A stretch of 5,815 nt of DNA from Promethearchaeia archaeon (lineage in GTDB: Archaea; Asgardarchaeota; Lokiarchaeia; Sigyniarchaeales; SOKP01): positions 1 through 5,815 of the forward strand of contig JAHQWX010000135.1 of assembly GCA_029856375.1 (NCBI GenBank), in the 5' to 3' direction. The notes beneath the pieces are model-generated. The model had not been told where the DNA came from, made no database searches, and was given only the letters and a program-made list of their open reading frames with translations. Numbering within the stretch: the stretch's first letter is position 1; the number at the start of each line of letters is the position of its first letter. Below are positions 1-5,751 of the stretch, piece by piece. The translations under genes and the position numbers were made by a program.

Positions 1-4
1 CCAC

Positions 5-532
5 ATGATCCCCGTTGATAATGAAAAATTCATAGGATATTACGGTTTTCCCCGTAGAGAGGCTCTTGCCAGGGTCAGGGAGTTGTATGGTGAAGATCTT
101 CCTCTCATCGATCTTGATATCGATCACGGGGCTCCCGATTCCGGGTTGCTGCCGGCCACCACCTGCAGGATAATCCTGAATATAATTGATAATGCAGTCT
201 ATTTCTCGGGCAGGATGGTGGCGGTGGTTGCCGCGATCGGTGAGGACAAGTGCGACCGCGGCAGGCATACGGCCTTTCTCCTTCGCGGCATGGGATTCAA
301 TGTAATAGAATCTCGTTTCCCCACCGAGGAATACGAGGACAGGCCGCTTGTTTGGTCAACGGGTTTGGCGCCACTGGAGACGAAAATCAATAGTATAATG
401 AATACGATCATAGAGCCTTCAAATTGTCTAGAAATACCTGATGCCTGTAAGGCGACGCACGGATTCTGGGGGGTTCCGCCTCATGATTTCAGGATTCTGC
501 AGCTTTTTCCGCCATTGCGTCATCAATTTTAA
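5..532 (+). CDS. Conserved-looking hypothetical protein, truncated at 3' junction
   Basis: I do not recognise this family. The open frame encodes 175 residues, of which about the first 162 look authentic: well-mixed soluble sequence with Gly/Pro-rich turns, a block near residues 35-45 (IDLDIDHGAP), cysteines at 54, 83, 141 and 148, a charged stretch GEDKCDRGRH at 79-88 and a tryptophan-containing segment GFWGVPPHDF at 153-162. No membrane segment or signal peptide is visible. Its G+C (about 51% over 1-480) and its many gcc, cgg and ggg triplets differ sharply from every other gene here. From about position 488 the frame runs into sequence that is also the reverse complement of the racemase gene, so the last 10-13 residues are probably junction product. 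The ATG at 5 has only four bases before it, so the true start may lie outside the window and no SD can be judged. Best read as a partial gene from a different source or locus. Confidence 0.6.
   Translation: MIPVDNEKFIGYYGFPRREALARVRELYGEDLPLIDLDIDHGAPDSGLLPATTCRIILNIIDNAVYFSGRMVAVVAAIGEDKCDRGRHTAFLLRGMGFNVIESRFPTEEYEDRPLVWSTGLAPLETKINSIMNTIIEPSNCLEIPDACKATHGFWGVPPHDFRILQLFPPLRHQF
483..530. other. Probable chimeric junction between two truncated convergent genes
   Basis: To the left, a high-GC forward gene is coding up to about 488; to the right, a lower-GC reverse-strand racemase gene is coding down to 492, where it meets TGA (489-491). Reading left of 491 in the other reverse frames does not recover a racemase C-terminal half, so this is not a simple frameshift. 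Composition, strand and gene identity all change within a few tens of bases. There is no inverted repeat, target-site duplication or transposase that would point to an insertion element. A join in assembly, or a deletion or translocation breakpoint, fits best. Confidence 0.6.
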
Positions 533-821
533 TTACAGGTATCTTTACATGTTTTCGGGCTTCATCAATAGATGGTCCTAGGGAGGAGCAAAGAGAAAGA
601 ATAGCATCGGCACCAGTTTTTTCAGCGGCTACTATATAATCAACCATACGAGAGGTTACCTCTGGCGTAATTTTACCAACCTCCATCACATCTGGCAATA
701 GAGAGTCGTCAACGATATTAATTAAACGAACATCTGGCATGATTTCTTTAAAAAGATCTTGCATCATTGTCTCGACATTGATAAAAACCATACTAGTATG
801 AATAAGTGCAAGAGTTTTCAT
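489..821 (-). CDS. Asp/Glu racemase-family protein, N-terminal half only
   Basis: The 110 residues match the N-terminal half of the aspartate/glutamate/hydantoin racemase superfamily, cofactor-independent enzymes that use two cysteines to invert stereochemistry at an alpha carbon. Seen: a beta-strand start MKTLALIHTS, then a helix, the DDSLLPDVME segment (38-47), and the block SLCSSLGPSIDEAR (76-89), in which Cys78 sits where the first catalytic cysteine of the family lies; it is followed by IPVIKIDDAMAEKA (94-107). Family members are usually about 210-240 residues, so the second half with the second catalytic cysteine is missing and this product would not be active as it stands. I chose the ATG at 819-821; a TTG at 828-830 would add three residues but is less likely. 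No clear SD precedes the start. Substrate cannot be inferred. The truncation coincides with the composition junction and is probably not a biological pseudogene. Confidence 0.8.
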   Translation of the reverse strand: MKTLALIHTSMVFINVETMMQDLFKEIMPDVRLINIVDDSLLPDVMEVGKITPEVTSRMVDYIVAAEKTGADAILSLCSSLGPSIDEARKHVKIPVIKIDDAMAEKAAES

Positions 822-839
822 TATATTCAATTAATTTTT

Positions 840-890
840 TAATTGCTTTATTTATTTTTTTAGAATCTGATTACTTAAATAATTTACAGA
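840..890 (-). promoter_or_regulatory. Possible promoter of the racemase gene
   Basis: The 113 bases between the PAC2 stop and the racemase ATG are almost all A/T. On the reverse strand a TATA-like run (complement of 872-885, ttatttaag core) lies about 50-60 bases before the ATG, which would place a transcription start near 850 and a leader of about 30 bases. The box is a poor match and the background is so AT-rich that chance is a real alternative. Confidence 0.25.
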
Positions 891-912
891 AATAGGAGTA
901 TAACTTATAACT

Positions 913-921
913 TTAAAAAAC
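913..921 (-). terminator. Oligo-T tract downstream of the PAC2 gene
   Basis: Reading the reverse strand, six consecutive T (complement of 915-920) follow the PAC2 stop codon by about 14 bases, preceded by a short A-rich run. Archaeal RNA polymerase terminates intrinsically at such T tracts without needing a hairpin. No strong stem is visible. Confidence 0.4.
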
Positions 922-934
922 TTTTTCAGAAAAT

Positions 935-1714
935 TTAACGAAAATAAGAGTCGTCGCCTTTCCCTTCTTCAGTAAAGTCCTTAAGAACGCGCGACTTTAT
1001 CTTAGATATCATCTTTTCAAGATCCACAACTTTTTTATCTAAATCCTCTAAACTAACCTCTGTTAACGATAGATAATCCTTTAATACTTGCACCAATGCT
1101 CTAGACGCCTTTGGATCTGTCTGTAGCATCGGAACCGGTATAGTTTCCGCTAGTAAACAAACCCCTGGAGCGTAACCTTTAACGCCTGCGTAAAGCGGTA
1201 GAATTCCATTAGCTCCTGCAATAATTCCTCCTTCCATCAGCTTCGTGTTTTCTAATTTTAAGAAACCGTCAACTATTTCAGAATTCGTTCCTGATATATG
1301 AATTTTGACGATTTCTGGCATCGCTTCTGGAACTAACGCTCCAGTGCTTATATACATTTGCATGCTATCGTTTGTGAGATCTTTCATCAACTCGCACAAA
1401 TTTTCGCTAAATTCGTAAATACCTTGGGAAGTTTGGGGTTGAAAATCTGCAGTAAATAAGAAAATATCGTTATCATCGCCCGGTTTATAATGAATTTCTG
1501 CTGTGGGCATTTTCATGCTTCCCTTATCAATAATTGCTTTAGGAGGAAAATCGTCAAACTCAATCTTTCTAAATAATTCTGCTTTTAACGAGTTTGTTAT
1601 TGCTTCGATTGCAACTTTCCCAACTAAAGCAATACCCGGCCATCCAATTAGCATGATTGGATTATTAATATCGCTTTTCGGAACTTCAAGTAATTCTTCG
1701 ACATCGAAAATCAT
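935..1714 (-). CDS. PAC2-family protein (proteasome assembly chaperone homologue)
   Basis: The 259-residue product fits the PAC2 family, whose eukaryotic members (PAC1/PAC2, yeast Pba1/Pba2) chaperone 20S proteasome alpha rings and whose archaeal members (PbaA/PbaB) bind the archaeal 20S core. Seen: the N-terminal motif IMLIGWPGIALVGKVA (20-35), the core loop EGGIIAGANGILPLYA (161-176), CLLAET (186-191) followed by the DPKAS turn (200-204), and a C-terminal charged helix with possible coiled-coil character (about 218-247). The length is normal for the family and there is no membrane segment. The chain ends in SYFR, so the last three residues (Tyr-Phe-Arg) resemble a hydrophobic-Tyr-X proteasome-docking tail with Phe in place of Tyr. 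The ATG is supported by a strong SD (AAGGAGG, complement of 1722-1728) seven bases upstream. The neighbours on both sides are separated by spacers with their own signals, so it is probably transcribed alone. Not all archaeal PAC2 proteins are proven proteasome factors. Confidence 0.85.
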   Translation of the reverse strand: MIFDVEELLEVPKSDINNPIMLIGWPGIALVGKVAIEAITNSLKAELFRKIEFDDFPPKAIIDKGSMKMPTAEIHYKPGDDNDIFLFTADFQPQTSQGIYEFSENLCELMKDLTNDSMQMYISTGALVPEAMPEIVKIHISGTNSEIVDGFLKLENTKLMEGGIIAGANGILPLYAGVKGYAPGVCLLAETIPVPMLQTDPKASRALVQVLKDYLSLTEVSLEDLDKKVVDLEKMISKIKSRVLKDFTEEGKGDDSYFR

Positions 1715-1790
1715 CTAATTTCCTCCTTGTAAAAAATGATAGGACTTTTCTAATAGAAACATAAACTCTTAAATTTAAATAAATATGCTT
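1715..1790 (-). promoter_or_regulatory. Promoter and ribosome binding site of the PAC2 gene
   Basis: On the reverse strand a TATA-like run (complement of about 1771-1784, tttatttaaattt) would put the transcription start near 1747-1752, leaving a leader of about 35 bases that contains a near-perfect SD, AAGGAGG, at the complement of 1722-1728. This is the strongest SD in the window. The placement of box, start and SD is self-consistent; the box itself is assigned by eye in AT-rich DNA. Confidence 0.45.
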
Positions 1791-1843
1791 TTTACTTATT
1801 TACCAATTGTTGTTGTTTTAAGAGAATGCAAAGTGATAAGGGA

Positions 1844-1853
1844 TGAAAAAACA
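1844..1853 (-). terminator. Oligo-T terminator after the longin-like gene
   Basis: Six T in a row on the reverse strand (complement of 1846-1851) lie five bases past the TAA of the upstream gene. This is the usual form of an archaeal intrinsic terminator and separates the two-gene operon from the PAC2 gene, which has its own upstream TATA-like box. No hairpin is needed or evident. Confidence 0.45.
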
Positions 1854-1856
1854 GAA

Positions 1857-2645
1857 TTAATATTTAATTTTGCTGATAGCATCTAAATCTTCGATGGGAA
1901 ACGACTCAATCAAACCCATTTTCTTCAAATTGAACATCGCTATGTAAAATTCTAGTTCGGATGGAAATTTTATCAATTCTGGCGTTTCAACCTTCTTTTT
2001 CTTTTTCTTATCGTTCACATCCATTTCCATTTCTCTCGCTTTATCTTTTACGAGTTCCTTCGTTAAATAGATCAAATTATCGAGATAAAAATAGCCAACC
2101 CTACGACTAAATTCACTGGCTGCTTCGAAAATGTATTGCTCAATAGGTTCATCTGGATCAAATCCGCGATATTTTGCGACATGGGGTAAATTCAATTCGA
2201 CGTTTAAATTCTGCTTAATCATCGTTTCAGTTTCTTTAAAAACAGAAACATCTCCCTCGAATGTTTTAAGAATCTTTCTAAATTTATCTTCGAAATCAAA
2301 TAAGAAATCTTCCATTAATCTCTTTAAATTATTTTGCAACACCTGGTTAATTGAATTAGGTTTTAAAAGTAAAACCAATCTCGTATGATTCCCTTCATAG
2401 TAGACAACGATCGTACCCGTAGTATGATTCGTTATTTTGAAATCTCCGTAAAAAATCTCTAAGCTTGGCATTTGTGATTTGATATCTTCGAAAACATCTT
2501 CGATTATGTGATTCATGGGGCTATCGTATCGATATAGAAGTTGAGATGTCTCGCGGTAAAAAATAGATAAAAGATAGAGGGCTTTAGATAAATATAATTT
2601 GCTAATTTTAACTAGGTCTTCGTCTTTAAAATCCTCTAATCTCAT
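1857..2645 (-). CDS. Uncharacterised protein with a longin-like middle region
   Basis: I do not recognise a named family. The 262-residue soluble product begins with a helical region (1-58). A stretch at about 61-155 looks longin-like: strands SLEIFYGDFKI and GTIVVYYEGN then TRLVLLLKP, followed by a long helix with the spacing FLFDFEDKFRKIL (114-126), the turn FEGDVSVF (129-136) and ELNLPH (150-155). That strand-strand-strand-helix order with an FxxKF...F-x-GDVSVF signature is, from memory, typical of longin-like proteins in Asgard archaea, where longin and roadblock folds partner small GTPases. A second helical part (165-205) leads to a run of six lysines (213-218) that is likely a linker or a nucleic-acid or membrane contact, and a C-terminal helix pair (228-258). 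The ATG at 2645 has an SD GGAGTGA (complement of 2655-2661) nine bases away. It follows the membrane protein gene by 22 bases, so the two are probably one operon. The fold call is an inference from pattern only. Confidence 0.75.
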   Translation of the reverse strand: MRLEDFKDEDLVKISKLYLSKALYLLSIFYRETSQLLYRYDSPMNHIIEDVFEDIKSQMPSLEIFYGDFKITNHTTGTIVVYYEGNHTRLVLLLKPNSINQVLQNNLKRLMEDFLFDFEDKFRKILKTFEGDVSVFKETETMIKQNLNVELNLPHVAKYRGFDPDEPIEQYIFEAASEFSRRVGYFYLDNLIYLTKELVKDKAREMEMDVNDKKKKKKVETPELIKFPSELEFYIAMFNLKKMGLIESFPIEDLDAISKIKY

Positions 2646-2654
2646 ATCATCGAT

Positions 2655-2661
2655 TCACTCC
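2655..2661 (-). promoter_or_regulatory. Ribosome binding site of the longin-like gene
   Basis: GGAGTGA on the reverse strand, nine bases before the ATG at 2645 and inside the 22-base gap after the upstream stop. It fixes the start at 2645, since the ATG three bases or more further upstream (2648-2650) is out of frame and stops after two codons. Confidence 0.6.
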
Positions 2662-2667
2662 GTTAAC

Positions 2668-3765
2668 TTATGCCCTTGGAATTTTACCGCCACAACTGGG
2701 GCAAAATCTAAAGCTTTTTGATTTATCCATTGCGAATCCACAAAACGGGCAGTATTCGGGCTCTCTTGAGATCGCTACGGGAGGTTTAATATTTGGTAGA
2801 GTCTCCTCTTGCGTGGGTGCTTCATACGGAGTTGAAACTCCATATCCTTGCAGCGCTGCATCTTCCTCCCGATAAAATCGCGAAGGATCGTATCTTCTGA
2901 TCAGCTGTTTTTTACTAAATACCAAAAAGGTTATTAATAAGCAACTCAAAAGCGGAGATAATAGCATATTTACGAGATTATAGAGCAATGTATACACTAT
3001 GATCATAAAGTAATTCCTTGTTTCGGGAGCAAACGCAGCGTTATAAGTAGCAGTAGGAATAACAAAGTCTAAAATTAAATTGTATATGAACGAAATTATT
3101 CCCGTTAAGATTCCGTTGATCAATAAAATCCCCATAATTCTCCAGAAATTCCCCTTTGAATATTTAAAGCTTGCTTTAAAACATTTGAGGCCTTTTTCTG
3201 ATTCAATAGTATGCATACTTGGCGAAAATACCCAATATATATACATAAATAACCAAGGAATTAATAGAACTAAACCAAGCGCAAGTAATATTGCAAAAAG
3301 GGCAGGTATTAATATCAATTCAACTTTAAAGGATTTACTTAATTCTCCTCCAAAATCAACGTCTTCTTGCAGATATCTCTTGTATAAATATCCGCTCACG
3401 ATTCCTAAAGCTAAAAACGACGGAAAATAATTAAAAAATGAATTCGGAATAGAATTTAAAAGTGAAAGTCCTAAATAACTCATGATCATATTCATCAGCT
3501 CAAACATTTCTTGCTCGGTCATGTTATAATAATCGGCCTCATTGATAATTTCTAAAATTTGGTTCGACATTACTTCCACTTGCCAATTGAACGCTGTCAT
3601 TACAAGACTTGAAATAATTAAAAAAATTACAGAACAAATTATGTATATTGGTACGATCTTAACATAGGTTTTTCCAAATAAAGAAAATCCATCAGCAATG
3701 GAATCAGAGTAACTTTTGTTGTAATAATCTTGAGGGATATCGAGTCCCATTTGAGAATTCGCCAT
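2668..3765 (-). CDS. Polytopic membrane protein with C-terminal zinc ribbon
   Basis: The 365-residue product has a short cytosolic N-terminus (1-34) followed by hydrophobic segments at about 36-58, 110-127, 147-181 (long enough for one long or two short spans), 208-236 and 251-283. A hydrophilic region 59-92 follows the first span. The segment HTIESEKGLKCFKASFKYSK (185-204) directly before the hydrophobic FWRIMGILLI resembles the amphipathic 'E-x-x-x-G...S...kg.fwr' signature of the YciC / glycerophosphodiester-phosphodiesterase membrane-domain superfamily; that link is from memory. After a linker rich in Pro, Glu and Thr (292-336), the chain ends in a zinc ribbon with Cys339, 342, 355 and 358 in CPFC-x12-CPSC spacing. 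No enzymatic domain is visible, so a scaffold or membrane-organising role is possible but unproven. The ATG at 3765 has only a weak SD (AAAGG about 12 bases away). It is the first gene of a likely two-gene operon. Confidence 0.8.
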   Translation of the reverse strand: MANSQMGLDIPQDYYNKSYSDSIADGFSLFGKTYVKIVPIYIICSVIFLIISSLVMTAFNWQVEVMSNQILEIINEADYYNMTEQEMFELMNMIMSYLGLSLLNSIPNSFFNYFPSFLALGIVSGYLYKRYLQEDVDFGGELSKSFKVELILIPALFAILLALGLVLLIPWLFMYIYWVFSPSMHTIESEKGLKCFKASFKYSKGNFWRIMGILLINGILTGIISFIYNLILDFVIPTATYNAAFAPETRNYFMIIVYTLLYNLVNMLLSPLLSCLLITFLVFSKKQLIRRYDPSRFYREEDAALQGYGVSTPYEAPTQEETLPNIKPPVAISREPEYCPFCGFAMDKSKSFRFCPSCGGKIPRA

Positions 3766-3851
3766 AATTAATTAAAACCTTTTCTAATTATTTATATTTT
3801 AATTATTATTTAATCAATTGAATTAAAATTTTTTCTTATTTTGATTGTATC
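3766..3851. promoter_or_regulatory. Divergent promoter region
   Basis: These 86 bases separate the start codons of two divergent genes and are nearly all A/T. A central tttatatttt (3791-3800) reads TATA-like in both directions. On the reverse strand (AAAATATAAAT) it sits about 26 bases before the ATG at 3765, so transcripts could start at or next to the codon (leaderless). On the forward strand the same element would start transcripts near 3822-3826 and give a leader of about 25-30 bases without an SD. Sharing of one box by both genes is an inference; there may be two overlapping boxes. Confidence 0.45.
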
Positions 3852-5750
3852 ATGAAAGATGATAATAAACTCTCTCGCAAAAGCACGATCTTATTCTTCT
3901 TTCTCAATTTTCTCTCTTTAAAATGGCTGACCGTCGTAGGTTTTTTATCGTTTGTATTTTTGTTAGGGCTCACTTCTTCGATTTTAAATTTTTGGCTCTG
4001 GGGTGTTTTCGATTTTATGATCCTTCTAAGAGATTTTTTAATATTTCTTACAATTGCTGGATTAGGGATAATTGCACCCCTTCTTTTCAGGAAAAGGGCA
4101 CCCATATTTACGATTATCATTTCAATTCAAATGAACTTCGTTTTCGTTTTCTTTTTTGGAGCGTCATATTTATTTGGTGAATTATTAGCTGTATTTACCA
4201 GGAATTTCACTTTTATTGAAGTATTTTTCATAATGGGAGCCGTTTTGGCGTATATTCTCGCGTTTATTATTTATTTTTCCTTCACAACAGTTGGACGTCC
4301 TTGGTATTTGTTTCTGGCTTTAACACAACCTACGGCTGGAATTATACTGTATGGGATCTTTACATCGCAATTAAATATATCGTTTTTCATTAATGCAGCG
4401 GTTTTTTTTTGCTCTAGCGCTTTTATATTTGCTATCCCTTACGCTACAGGTATGTGGTCTGTATCTACCGTTTATCGTACCAAAACTGGTATTGGAGGGT
4501 ATAACTTCATTCGTGCGTTCGTATTATCTATTTTAACTGAAAAAAACGACGATATGATTGAAGAGTTCTTTGACCAAGTTGGAATATTTGATAACATTGA
4601 AATAAAATACTTAGCTATTCGGAGTATAAGCAAGAAACAAATCAAGGGCTTATTTCTCCTACCAGATGTTCATTTCGGACCTTTCAAAACGAGTGGTTCA
4701 TCGGATCTTCCCGAACTGATATACGATGTTTTACCCGATATAAAAGGTACAACGGTGTATCACACAACTAATACCCACGCAAAAAACACTACCAAGCAGT
4801 TTTATAACGAAAAACTGATTGACCAAATAGTAAAGGATACCAAAGAATTGGAAAATCAAAAAGAAGATTGGAATGGAAACTTTAATGGCTTTTCTAGGGA
4901 AATCGAATATTCTGCAAAAGTATTAGGCGCTTATTTTGACAAAGTTCCGATCCTCTTCGTCTCGAGGCATCCATACGAATCAGACGATATTGAACCAGAA
5001 GTGGGCGAATCAATAATAAAAGCCGCAAGAAAGTCTGGATACAAGAATGCATTTGTCGTTGACTCGCATAACGCGATCATCGGGGATGAGATACTTATAT
5101 CTAAGGAAAGCAAAGCGGGTAAAGATATAATTGAAGTGTGTAAAAAGTTCGTTAAAAATCACGTTGAGGGGCGTCATAGCGAGGAAAACGAGAAAATTTT
5201 GTACGGTGTTGCAAGAGATCCTCTAAAAGAATTCTCTGCAAAAGATGGAATAGGAAAGGGAGGACTTGTGGTTCATCTATTTTACGATGTGCAATTAAAA
5301 GAGAAGATCGCTCTAATTCATTTCGATGGGAATAACGCGTTGCTCGAAGTACGACCAATGATATTCAACTTTCTTCAGAACAAAGGTATAGACAAAGGAG
5401 AAATCACGACATCCGATTCTCATTCTGTTGCTCGTATATTCACTGCTCGGGGCTATAAAGCCATAGGAGAAAGAATAAAAGTTAATTACATTTTACAGAA
5501 ATTGAACGCGTTAATAAATGAAGCCGAAAAAGATTTAGAACCGGTTCAATTCAAATTTAAATCGTCTACAGTCGAAGCCGTAAAAATTTGGGGGGATATG
5601 TCTTATTTCAGCGTAGTGATGGAAACGCTCCAGCGATGCATAAATGTATCAAAGTTACTCGTCACTATCGGATTGCTCGTACCAACCTTCTTTTCGCTCC
5701 TTCTTTTGTTTTTCTATTATAACATAGATGTTTCTGAGTTGATTCCCTAA
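3852..5750 (+). CDS. DUF2070 family archaeal membrane protein
   Basis: The 632-residue product has the architecture of the archaeal DUF2070 family and about its usual length (near 600). The N-terminal 200 residues form a membrane block with about seven hydrophobic segments (11-22, 27-48, 53-79, 85-108, 122-144, 150-170, 177-198). A large soluble domain follows (about 230-595), then a last membrane helix (600-624). The soluble domain carries enzyme-like His/Asp clusters: PDVHFGPFKTSGSSDLP (271-287), a TNTHA segment (306-310), SRHPYESDD (371-379), VVDSHNAI (402-409) and TTSDSHSVARIF (519-530). His274, His309, Asp404, His406, Asp522 and His524 are natural candidates for a metal or catalytic site. 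To my knowledge the biochemical function is unknown. The ATG at 3852 has no SD, so a short or absent leader is plausible. It diverges from the membrane/zinc-ribbon operon and is followed one base later by another open frame. A nine-T run at 4402-4410 lies within the membrane block without breaking the frame. Confidence 0.88.
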   Translation: MKDDNKLSRKSTILFFFLNFLSLKWLTVVGFLSFVFLLGLTSSILNFWLWGVFDFMILLRDFLIFLTIAGLGIIAPLLFRKRAPIFTIIISIQMNFVFVFFFGASYLFGELLAVFTRNFTFIEVFFIMGAVLAYILAFIIYFSFTTVGRPWYLFLALTQPTAGIILYGIFTSQLNISFFINAAVFFCSSAFIFAIPYATGMWSVSTVYRTKTGIGGYNFIRAFVLSILTEKNDDMIEEFFDQVGIFDNIEIKYLAIRSISKKQIKGLFLLPDVHFGPFKTSGSSDLPELIYDVLPDIKGTTVYHTTNTHAKNTTKQFYNEKLIDQIVKDTKELENQKEDWNGNFNGFSREIEYSAKVLGAYFDKVPILFVSRHPYESDDIEPEVGESIIKAARKSGYKNAFVVDSHNAIIGDEILISKESKAGKDIIEVCKKFVKNHVEGRHSEENEKILYGVARDPLKEFSAKDGIGKGGLVVHLFYDVQLKEKIALIHFDGNNALLEVRPMIFNFLQNKGIDKGEITTSDSHSVARIFTARGYKAIGERIKVNYILQKLNALINEAEKDLEPVQFKFKSSTVEAVKIWGDMSYFSVVMETLQRCINVSKLLVTIGLLVPTFFSLLLLFFYYNIDVSELIP

Positions 5751-5751
5751 A

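Noticed and set aside
199..411. Reverse-strand open frame of about 70 codons within the first gene
   Set aside because: It is antisense to a forward frame with far better protein character and higher-GC codon structure, and it has no SD and no recognisable motif.
1..490. The first high-GC block as a horizontally acquired island
   Set aside because: There is no flanking repeat, integrase, tRNA or insertion element, and the adjoining gene is truncated at the same spot, so an assembly join is the simpler explanation until reads are checked.
911..930. A/T palindrome-like stretch (ctttaaaaaactttttcag) considered as a hairpin terminator or attachment site
   Set aside because: The stem is only A:T pairs with almost no loop and would be unstable; the oligo-T tract alone is enough to explain a terminator.
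1503..1718. Forward open frame inside the PAC2 gene
   Set aside because: It is antisense to the conserved N-terminal PAC2 motif; its hydrophobic look is a by-product of the complementary codons.
3080..3430. Forward open frame of 116 codons inside the membrane protein gene
   Set aside because: It lies opposite a clearly real polytopic membrane protein whose zinc-ribbon gene continues on both sides; no start signal or family resemblance.
3836..4120. Reverse-strand open frame of 94 codons over the DUF2070 start
   Set aside because: Lys/Arg-rich sequence of this kind is the expected antisense of Phe/Leu-rich membrane helices; no SD or motif.
5152..5358. Reverse-strand open frame opposite the DUF2070 soluble domain
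   Set aside because: It is antisense to conserved-looking DUF2070 blocks and shows no protein motif of its own.
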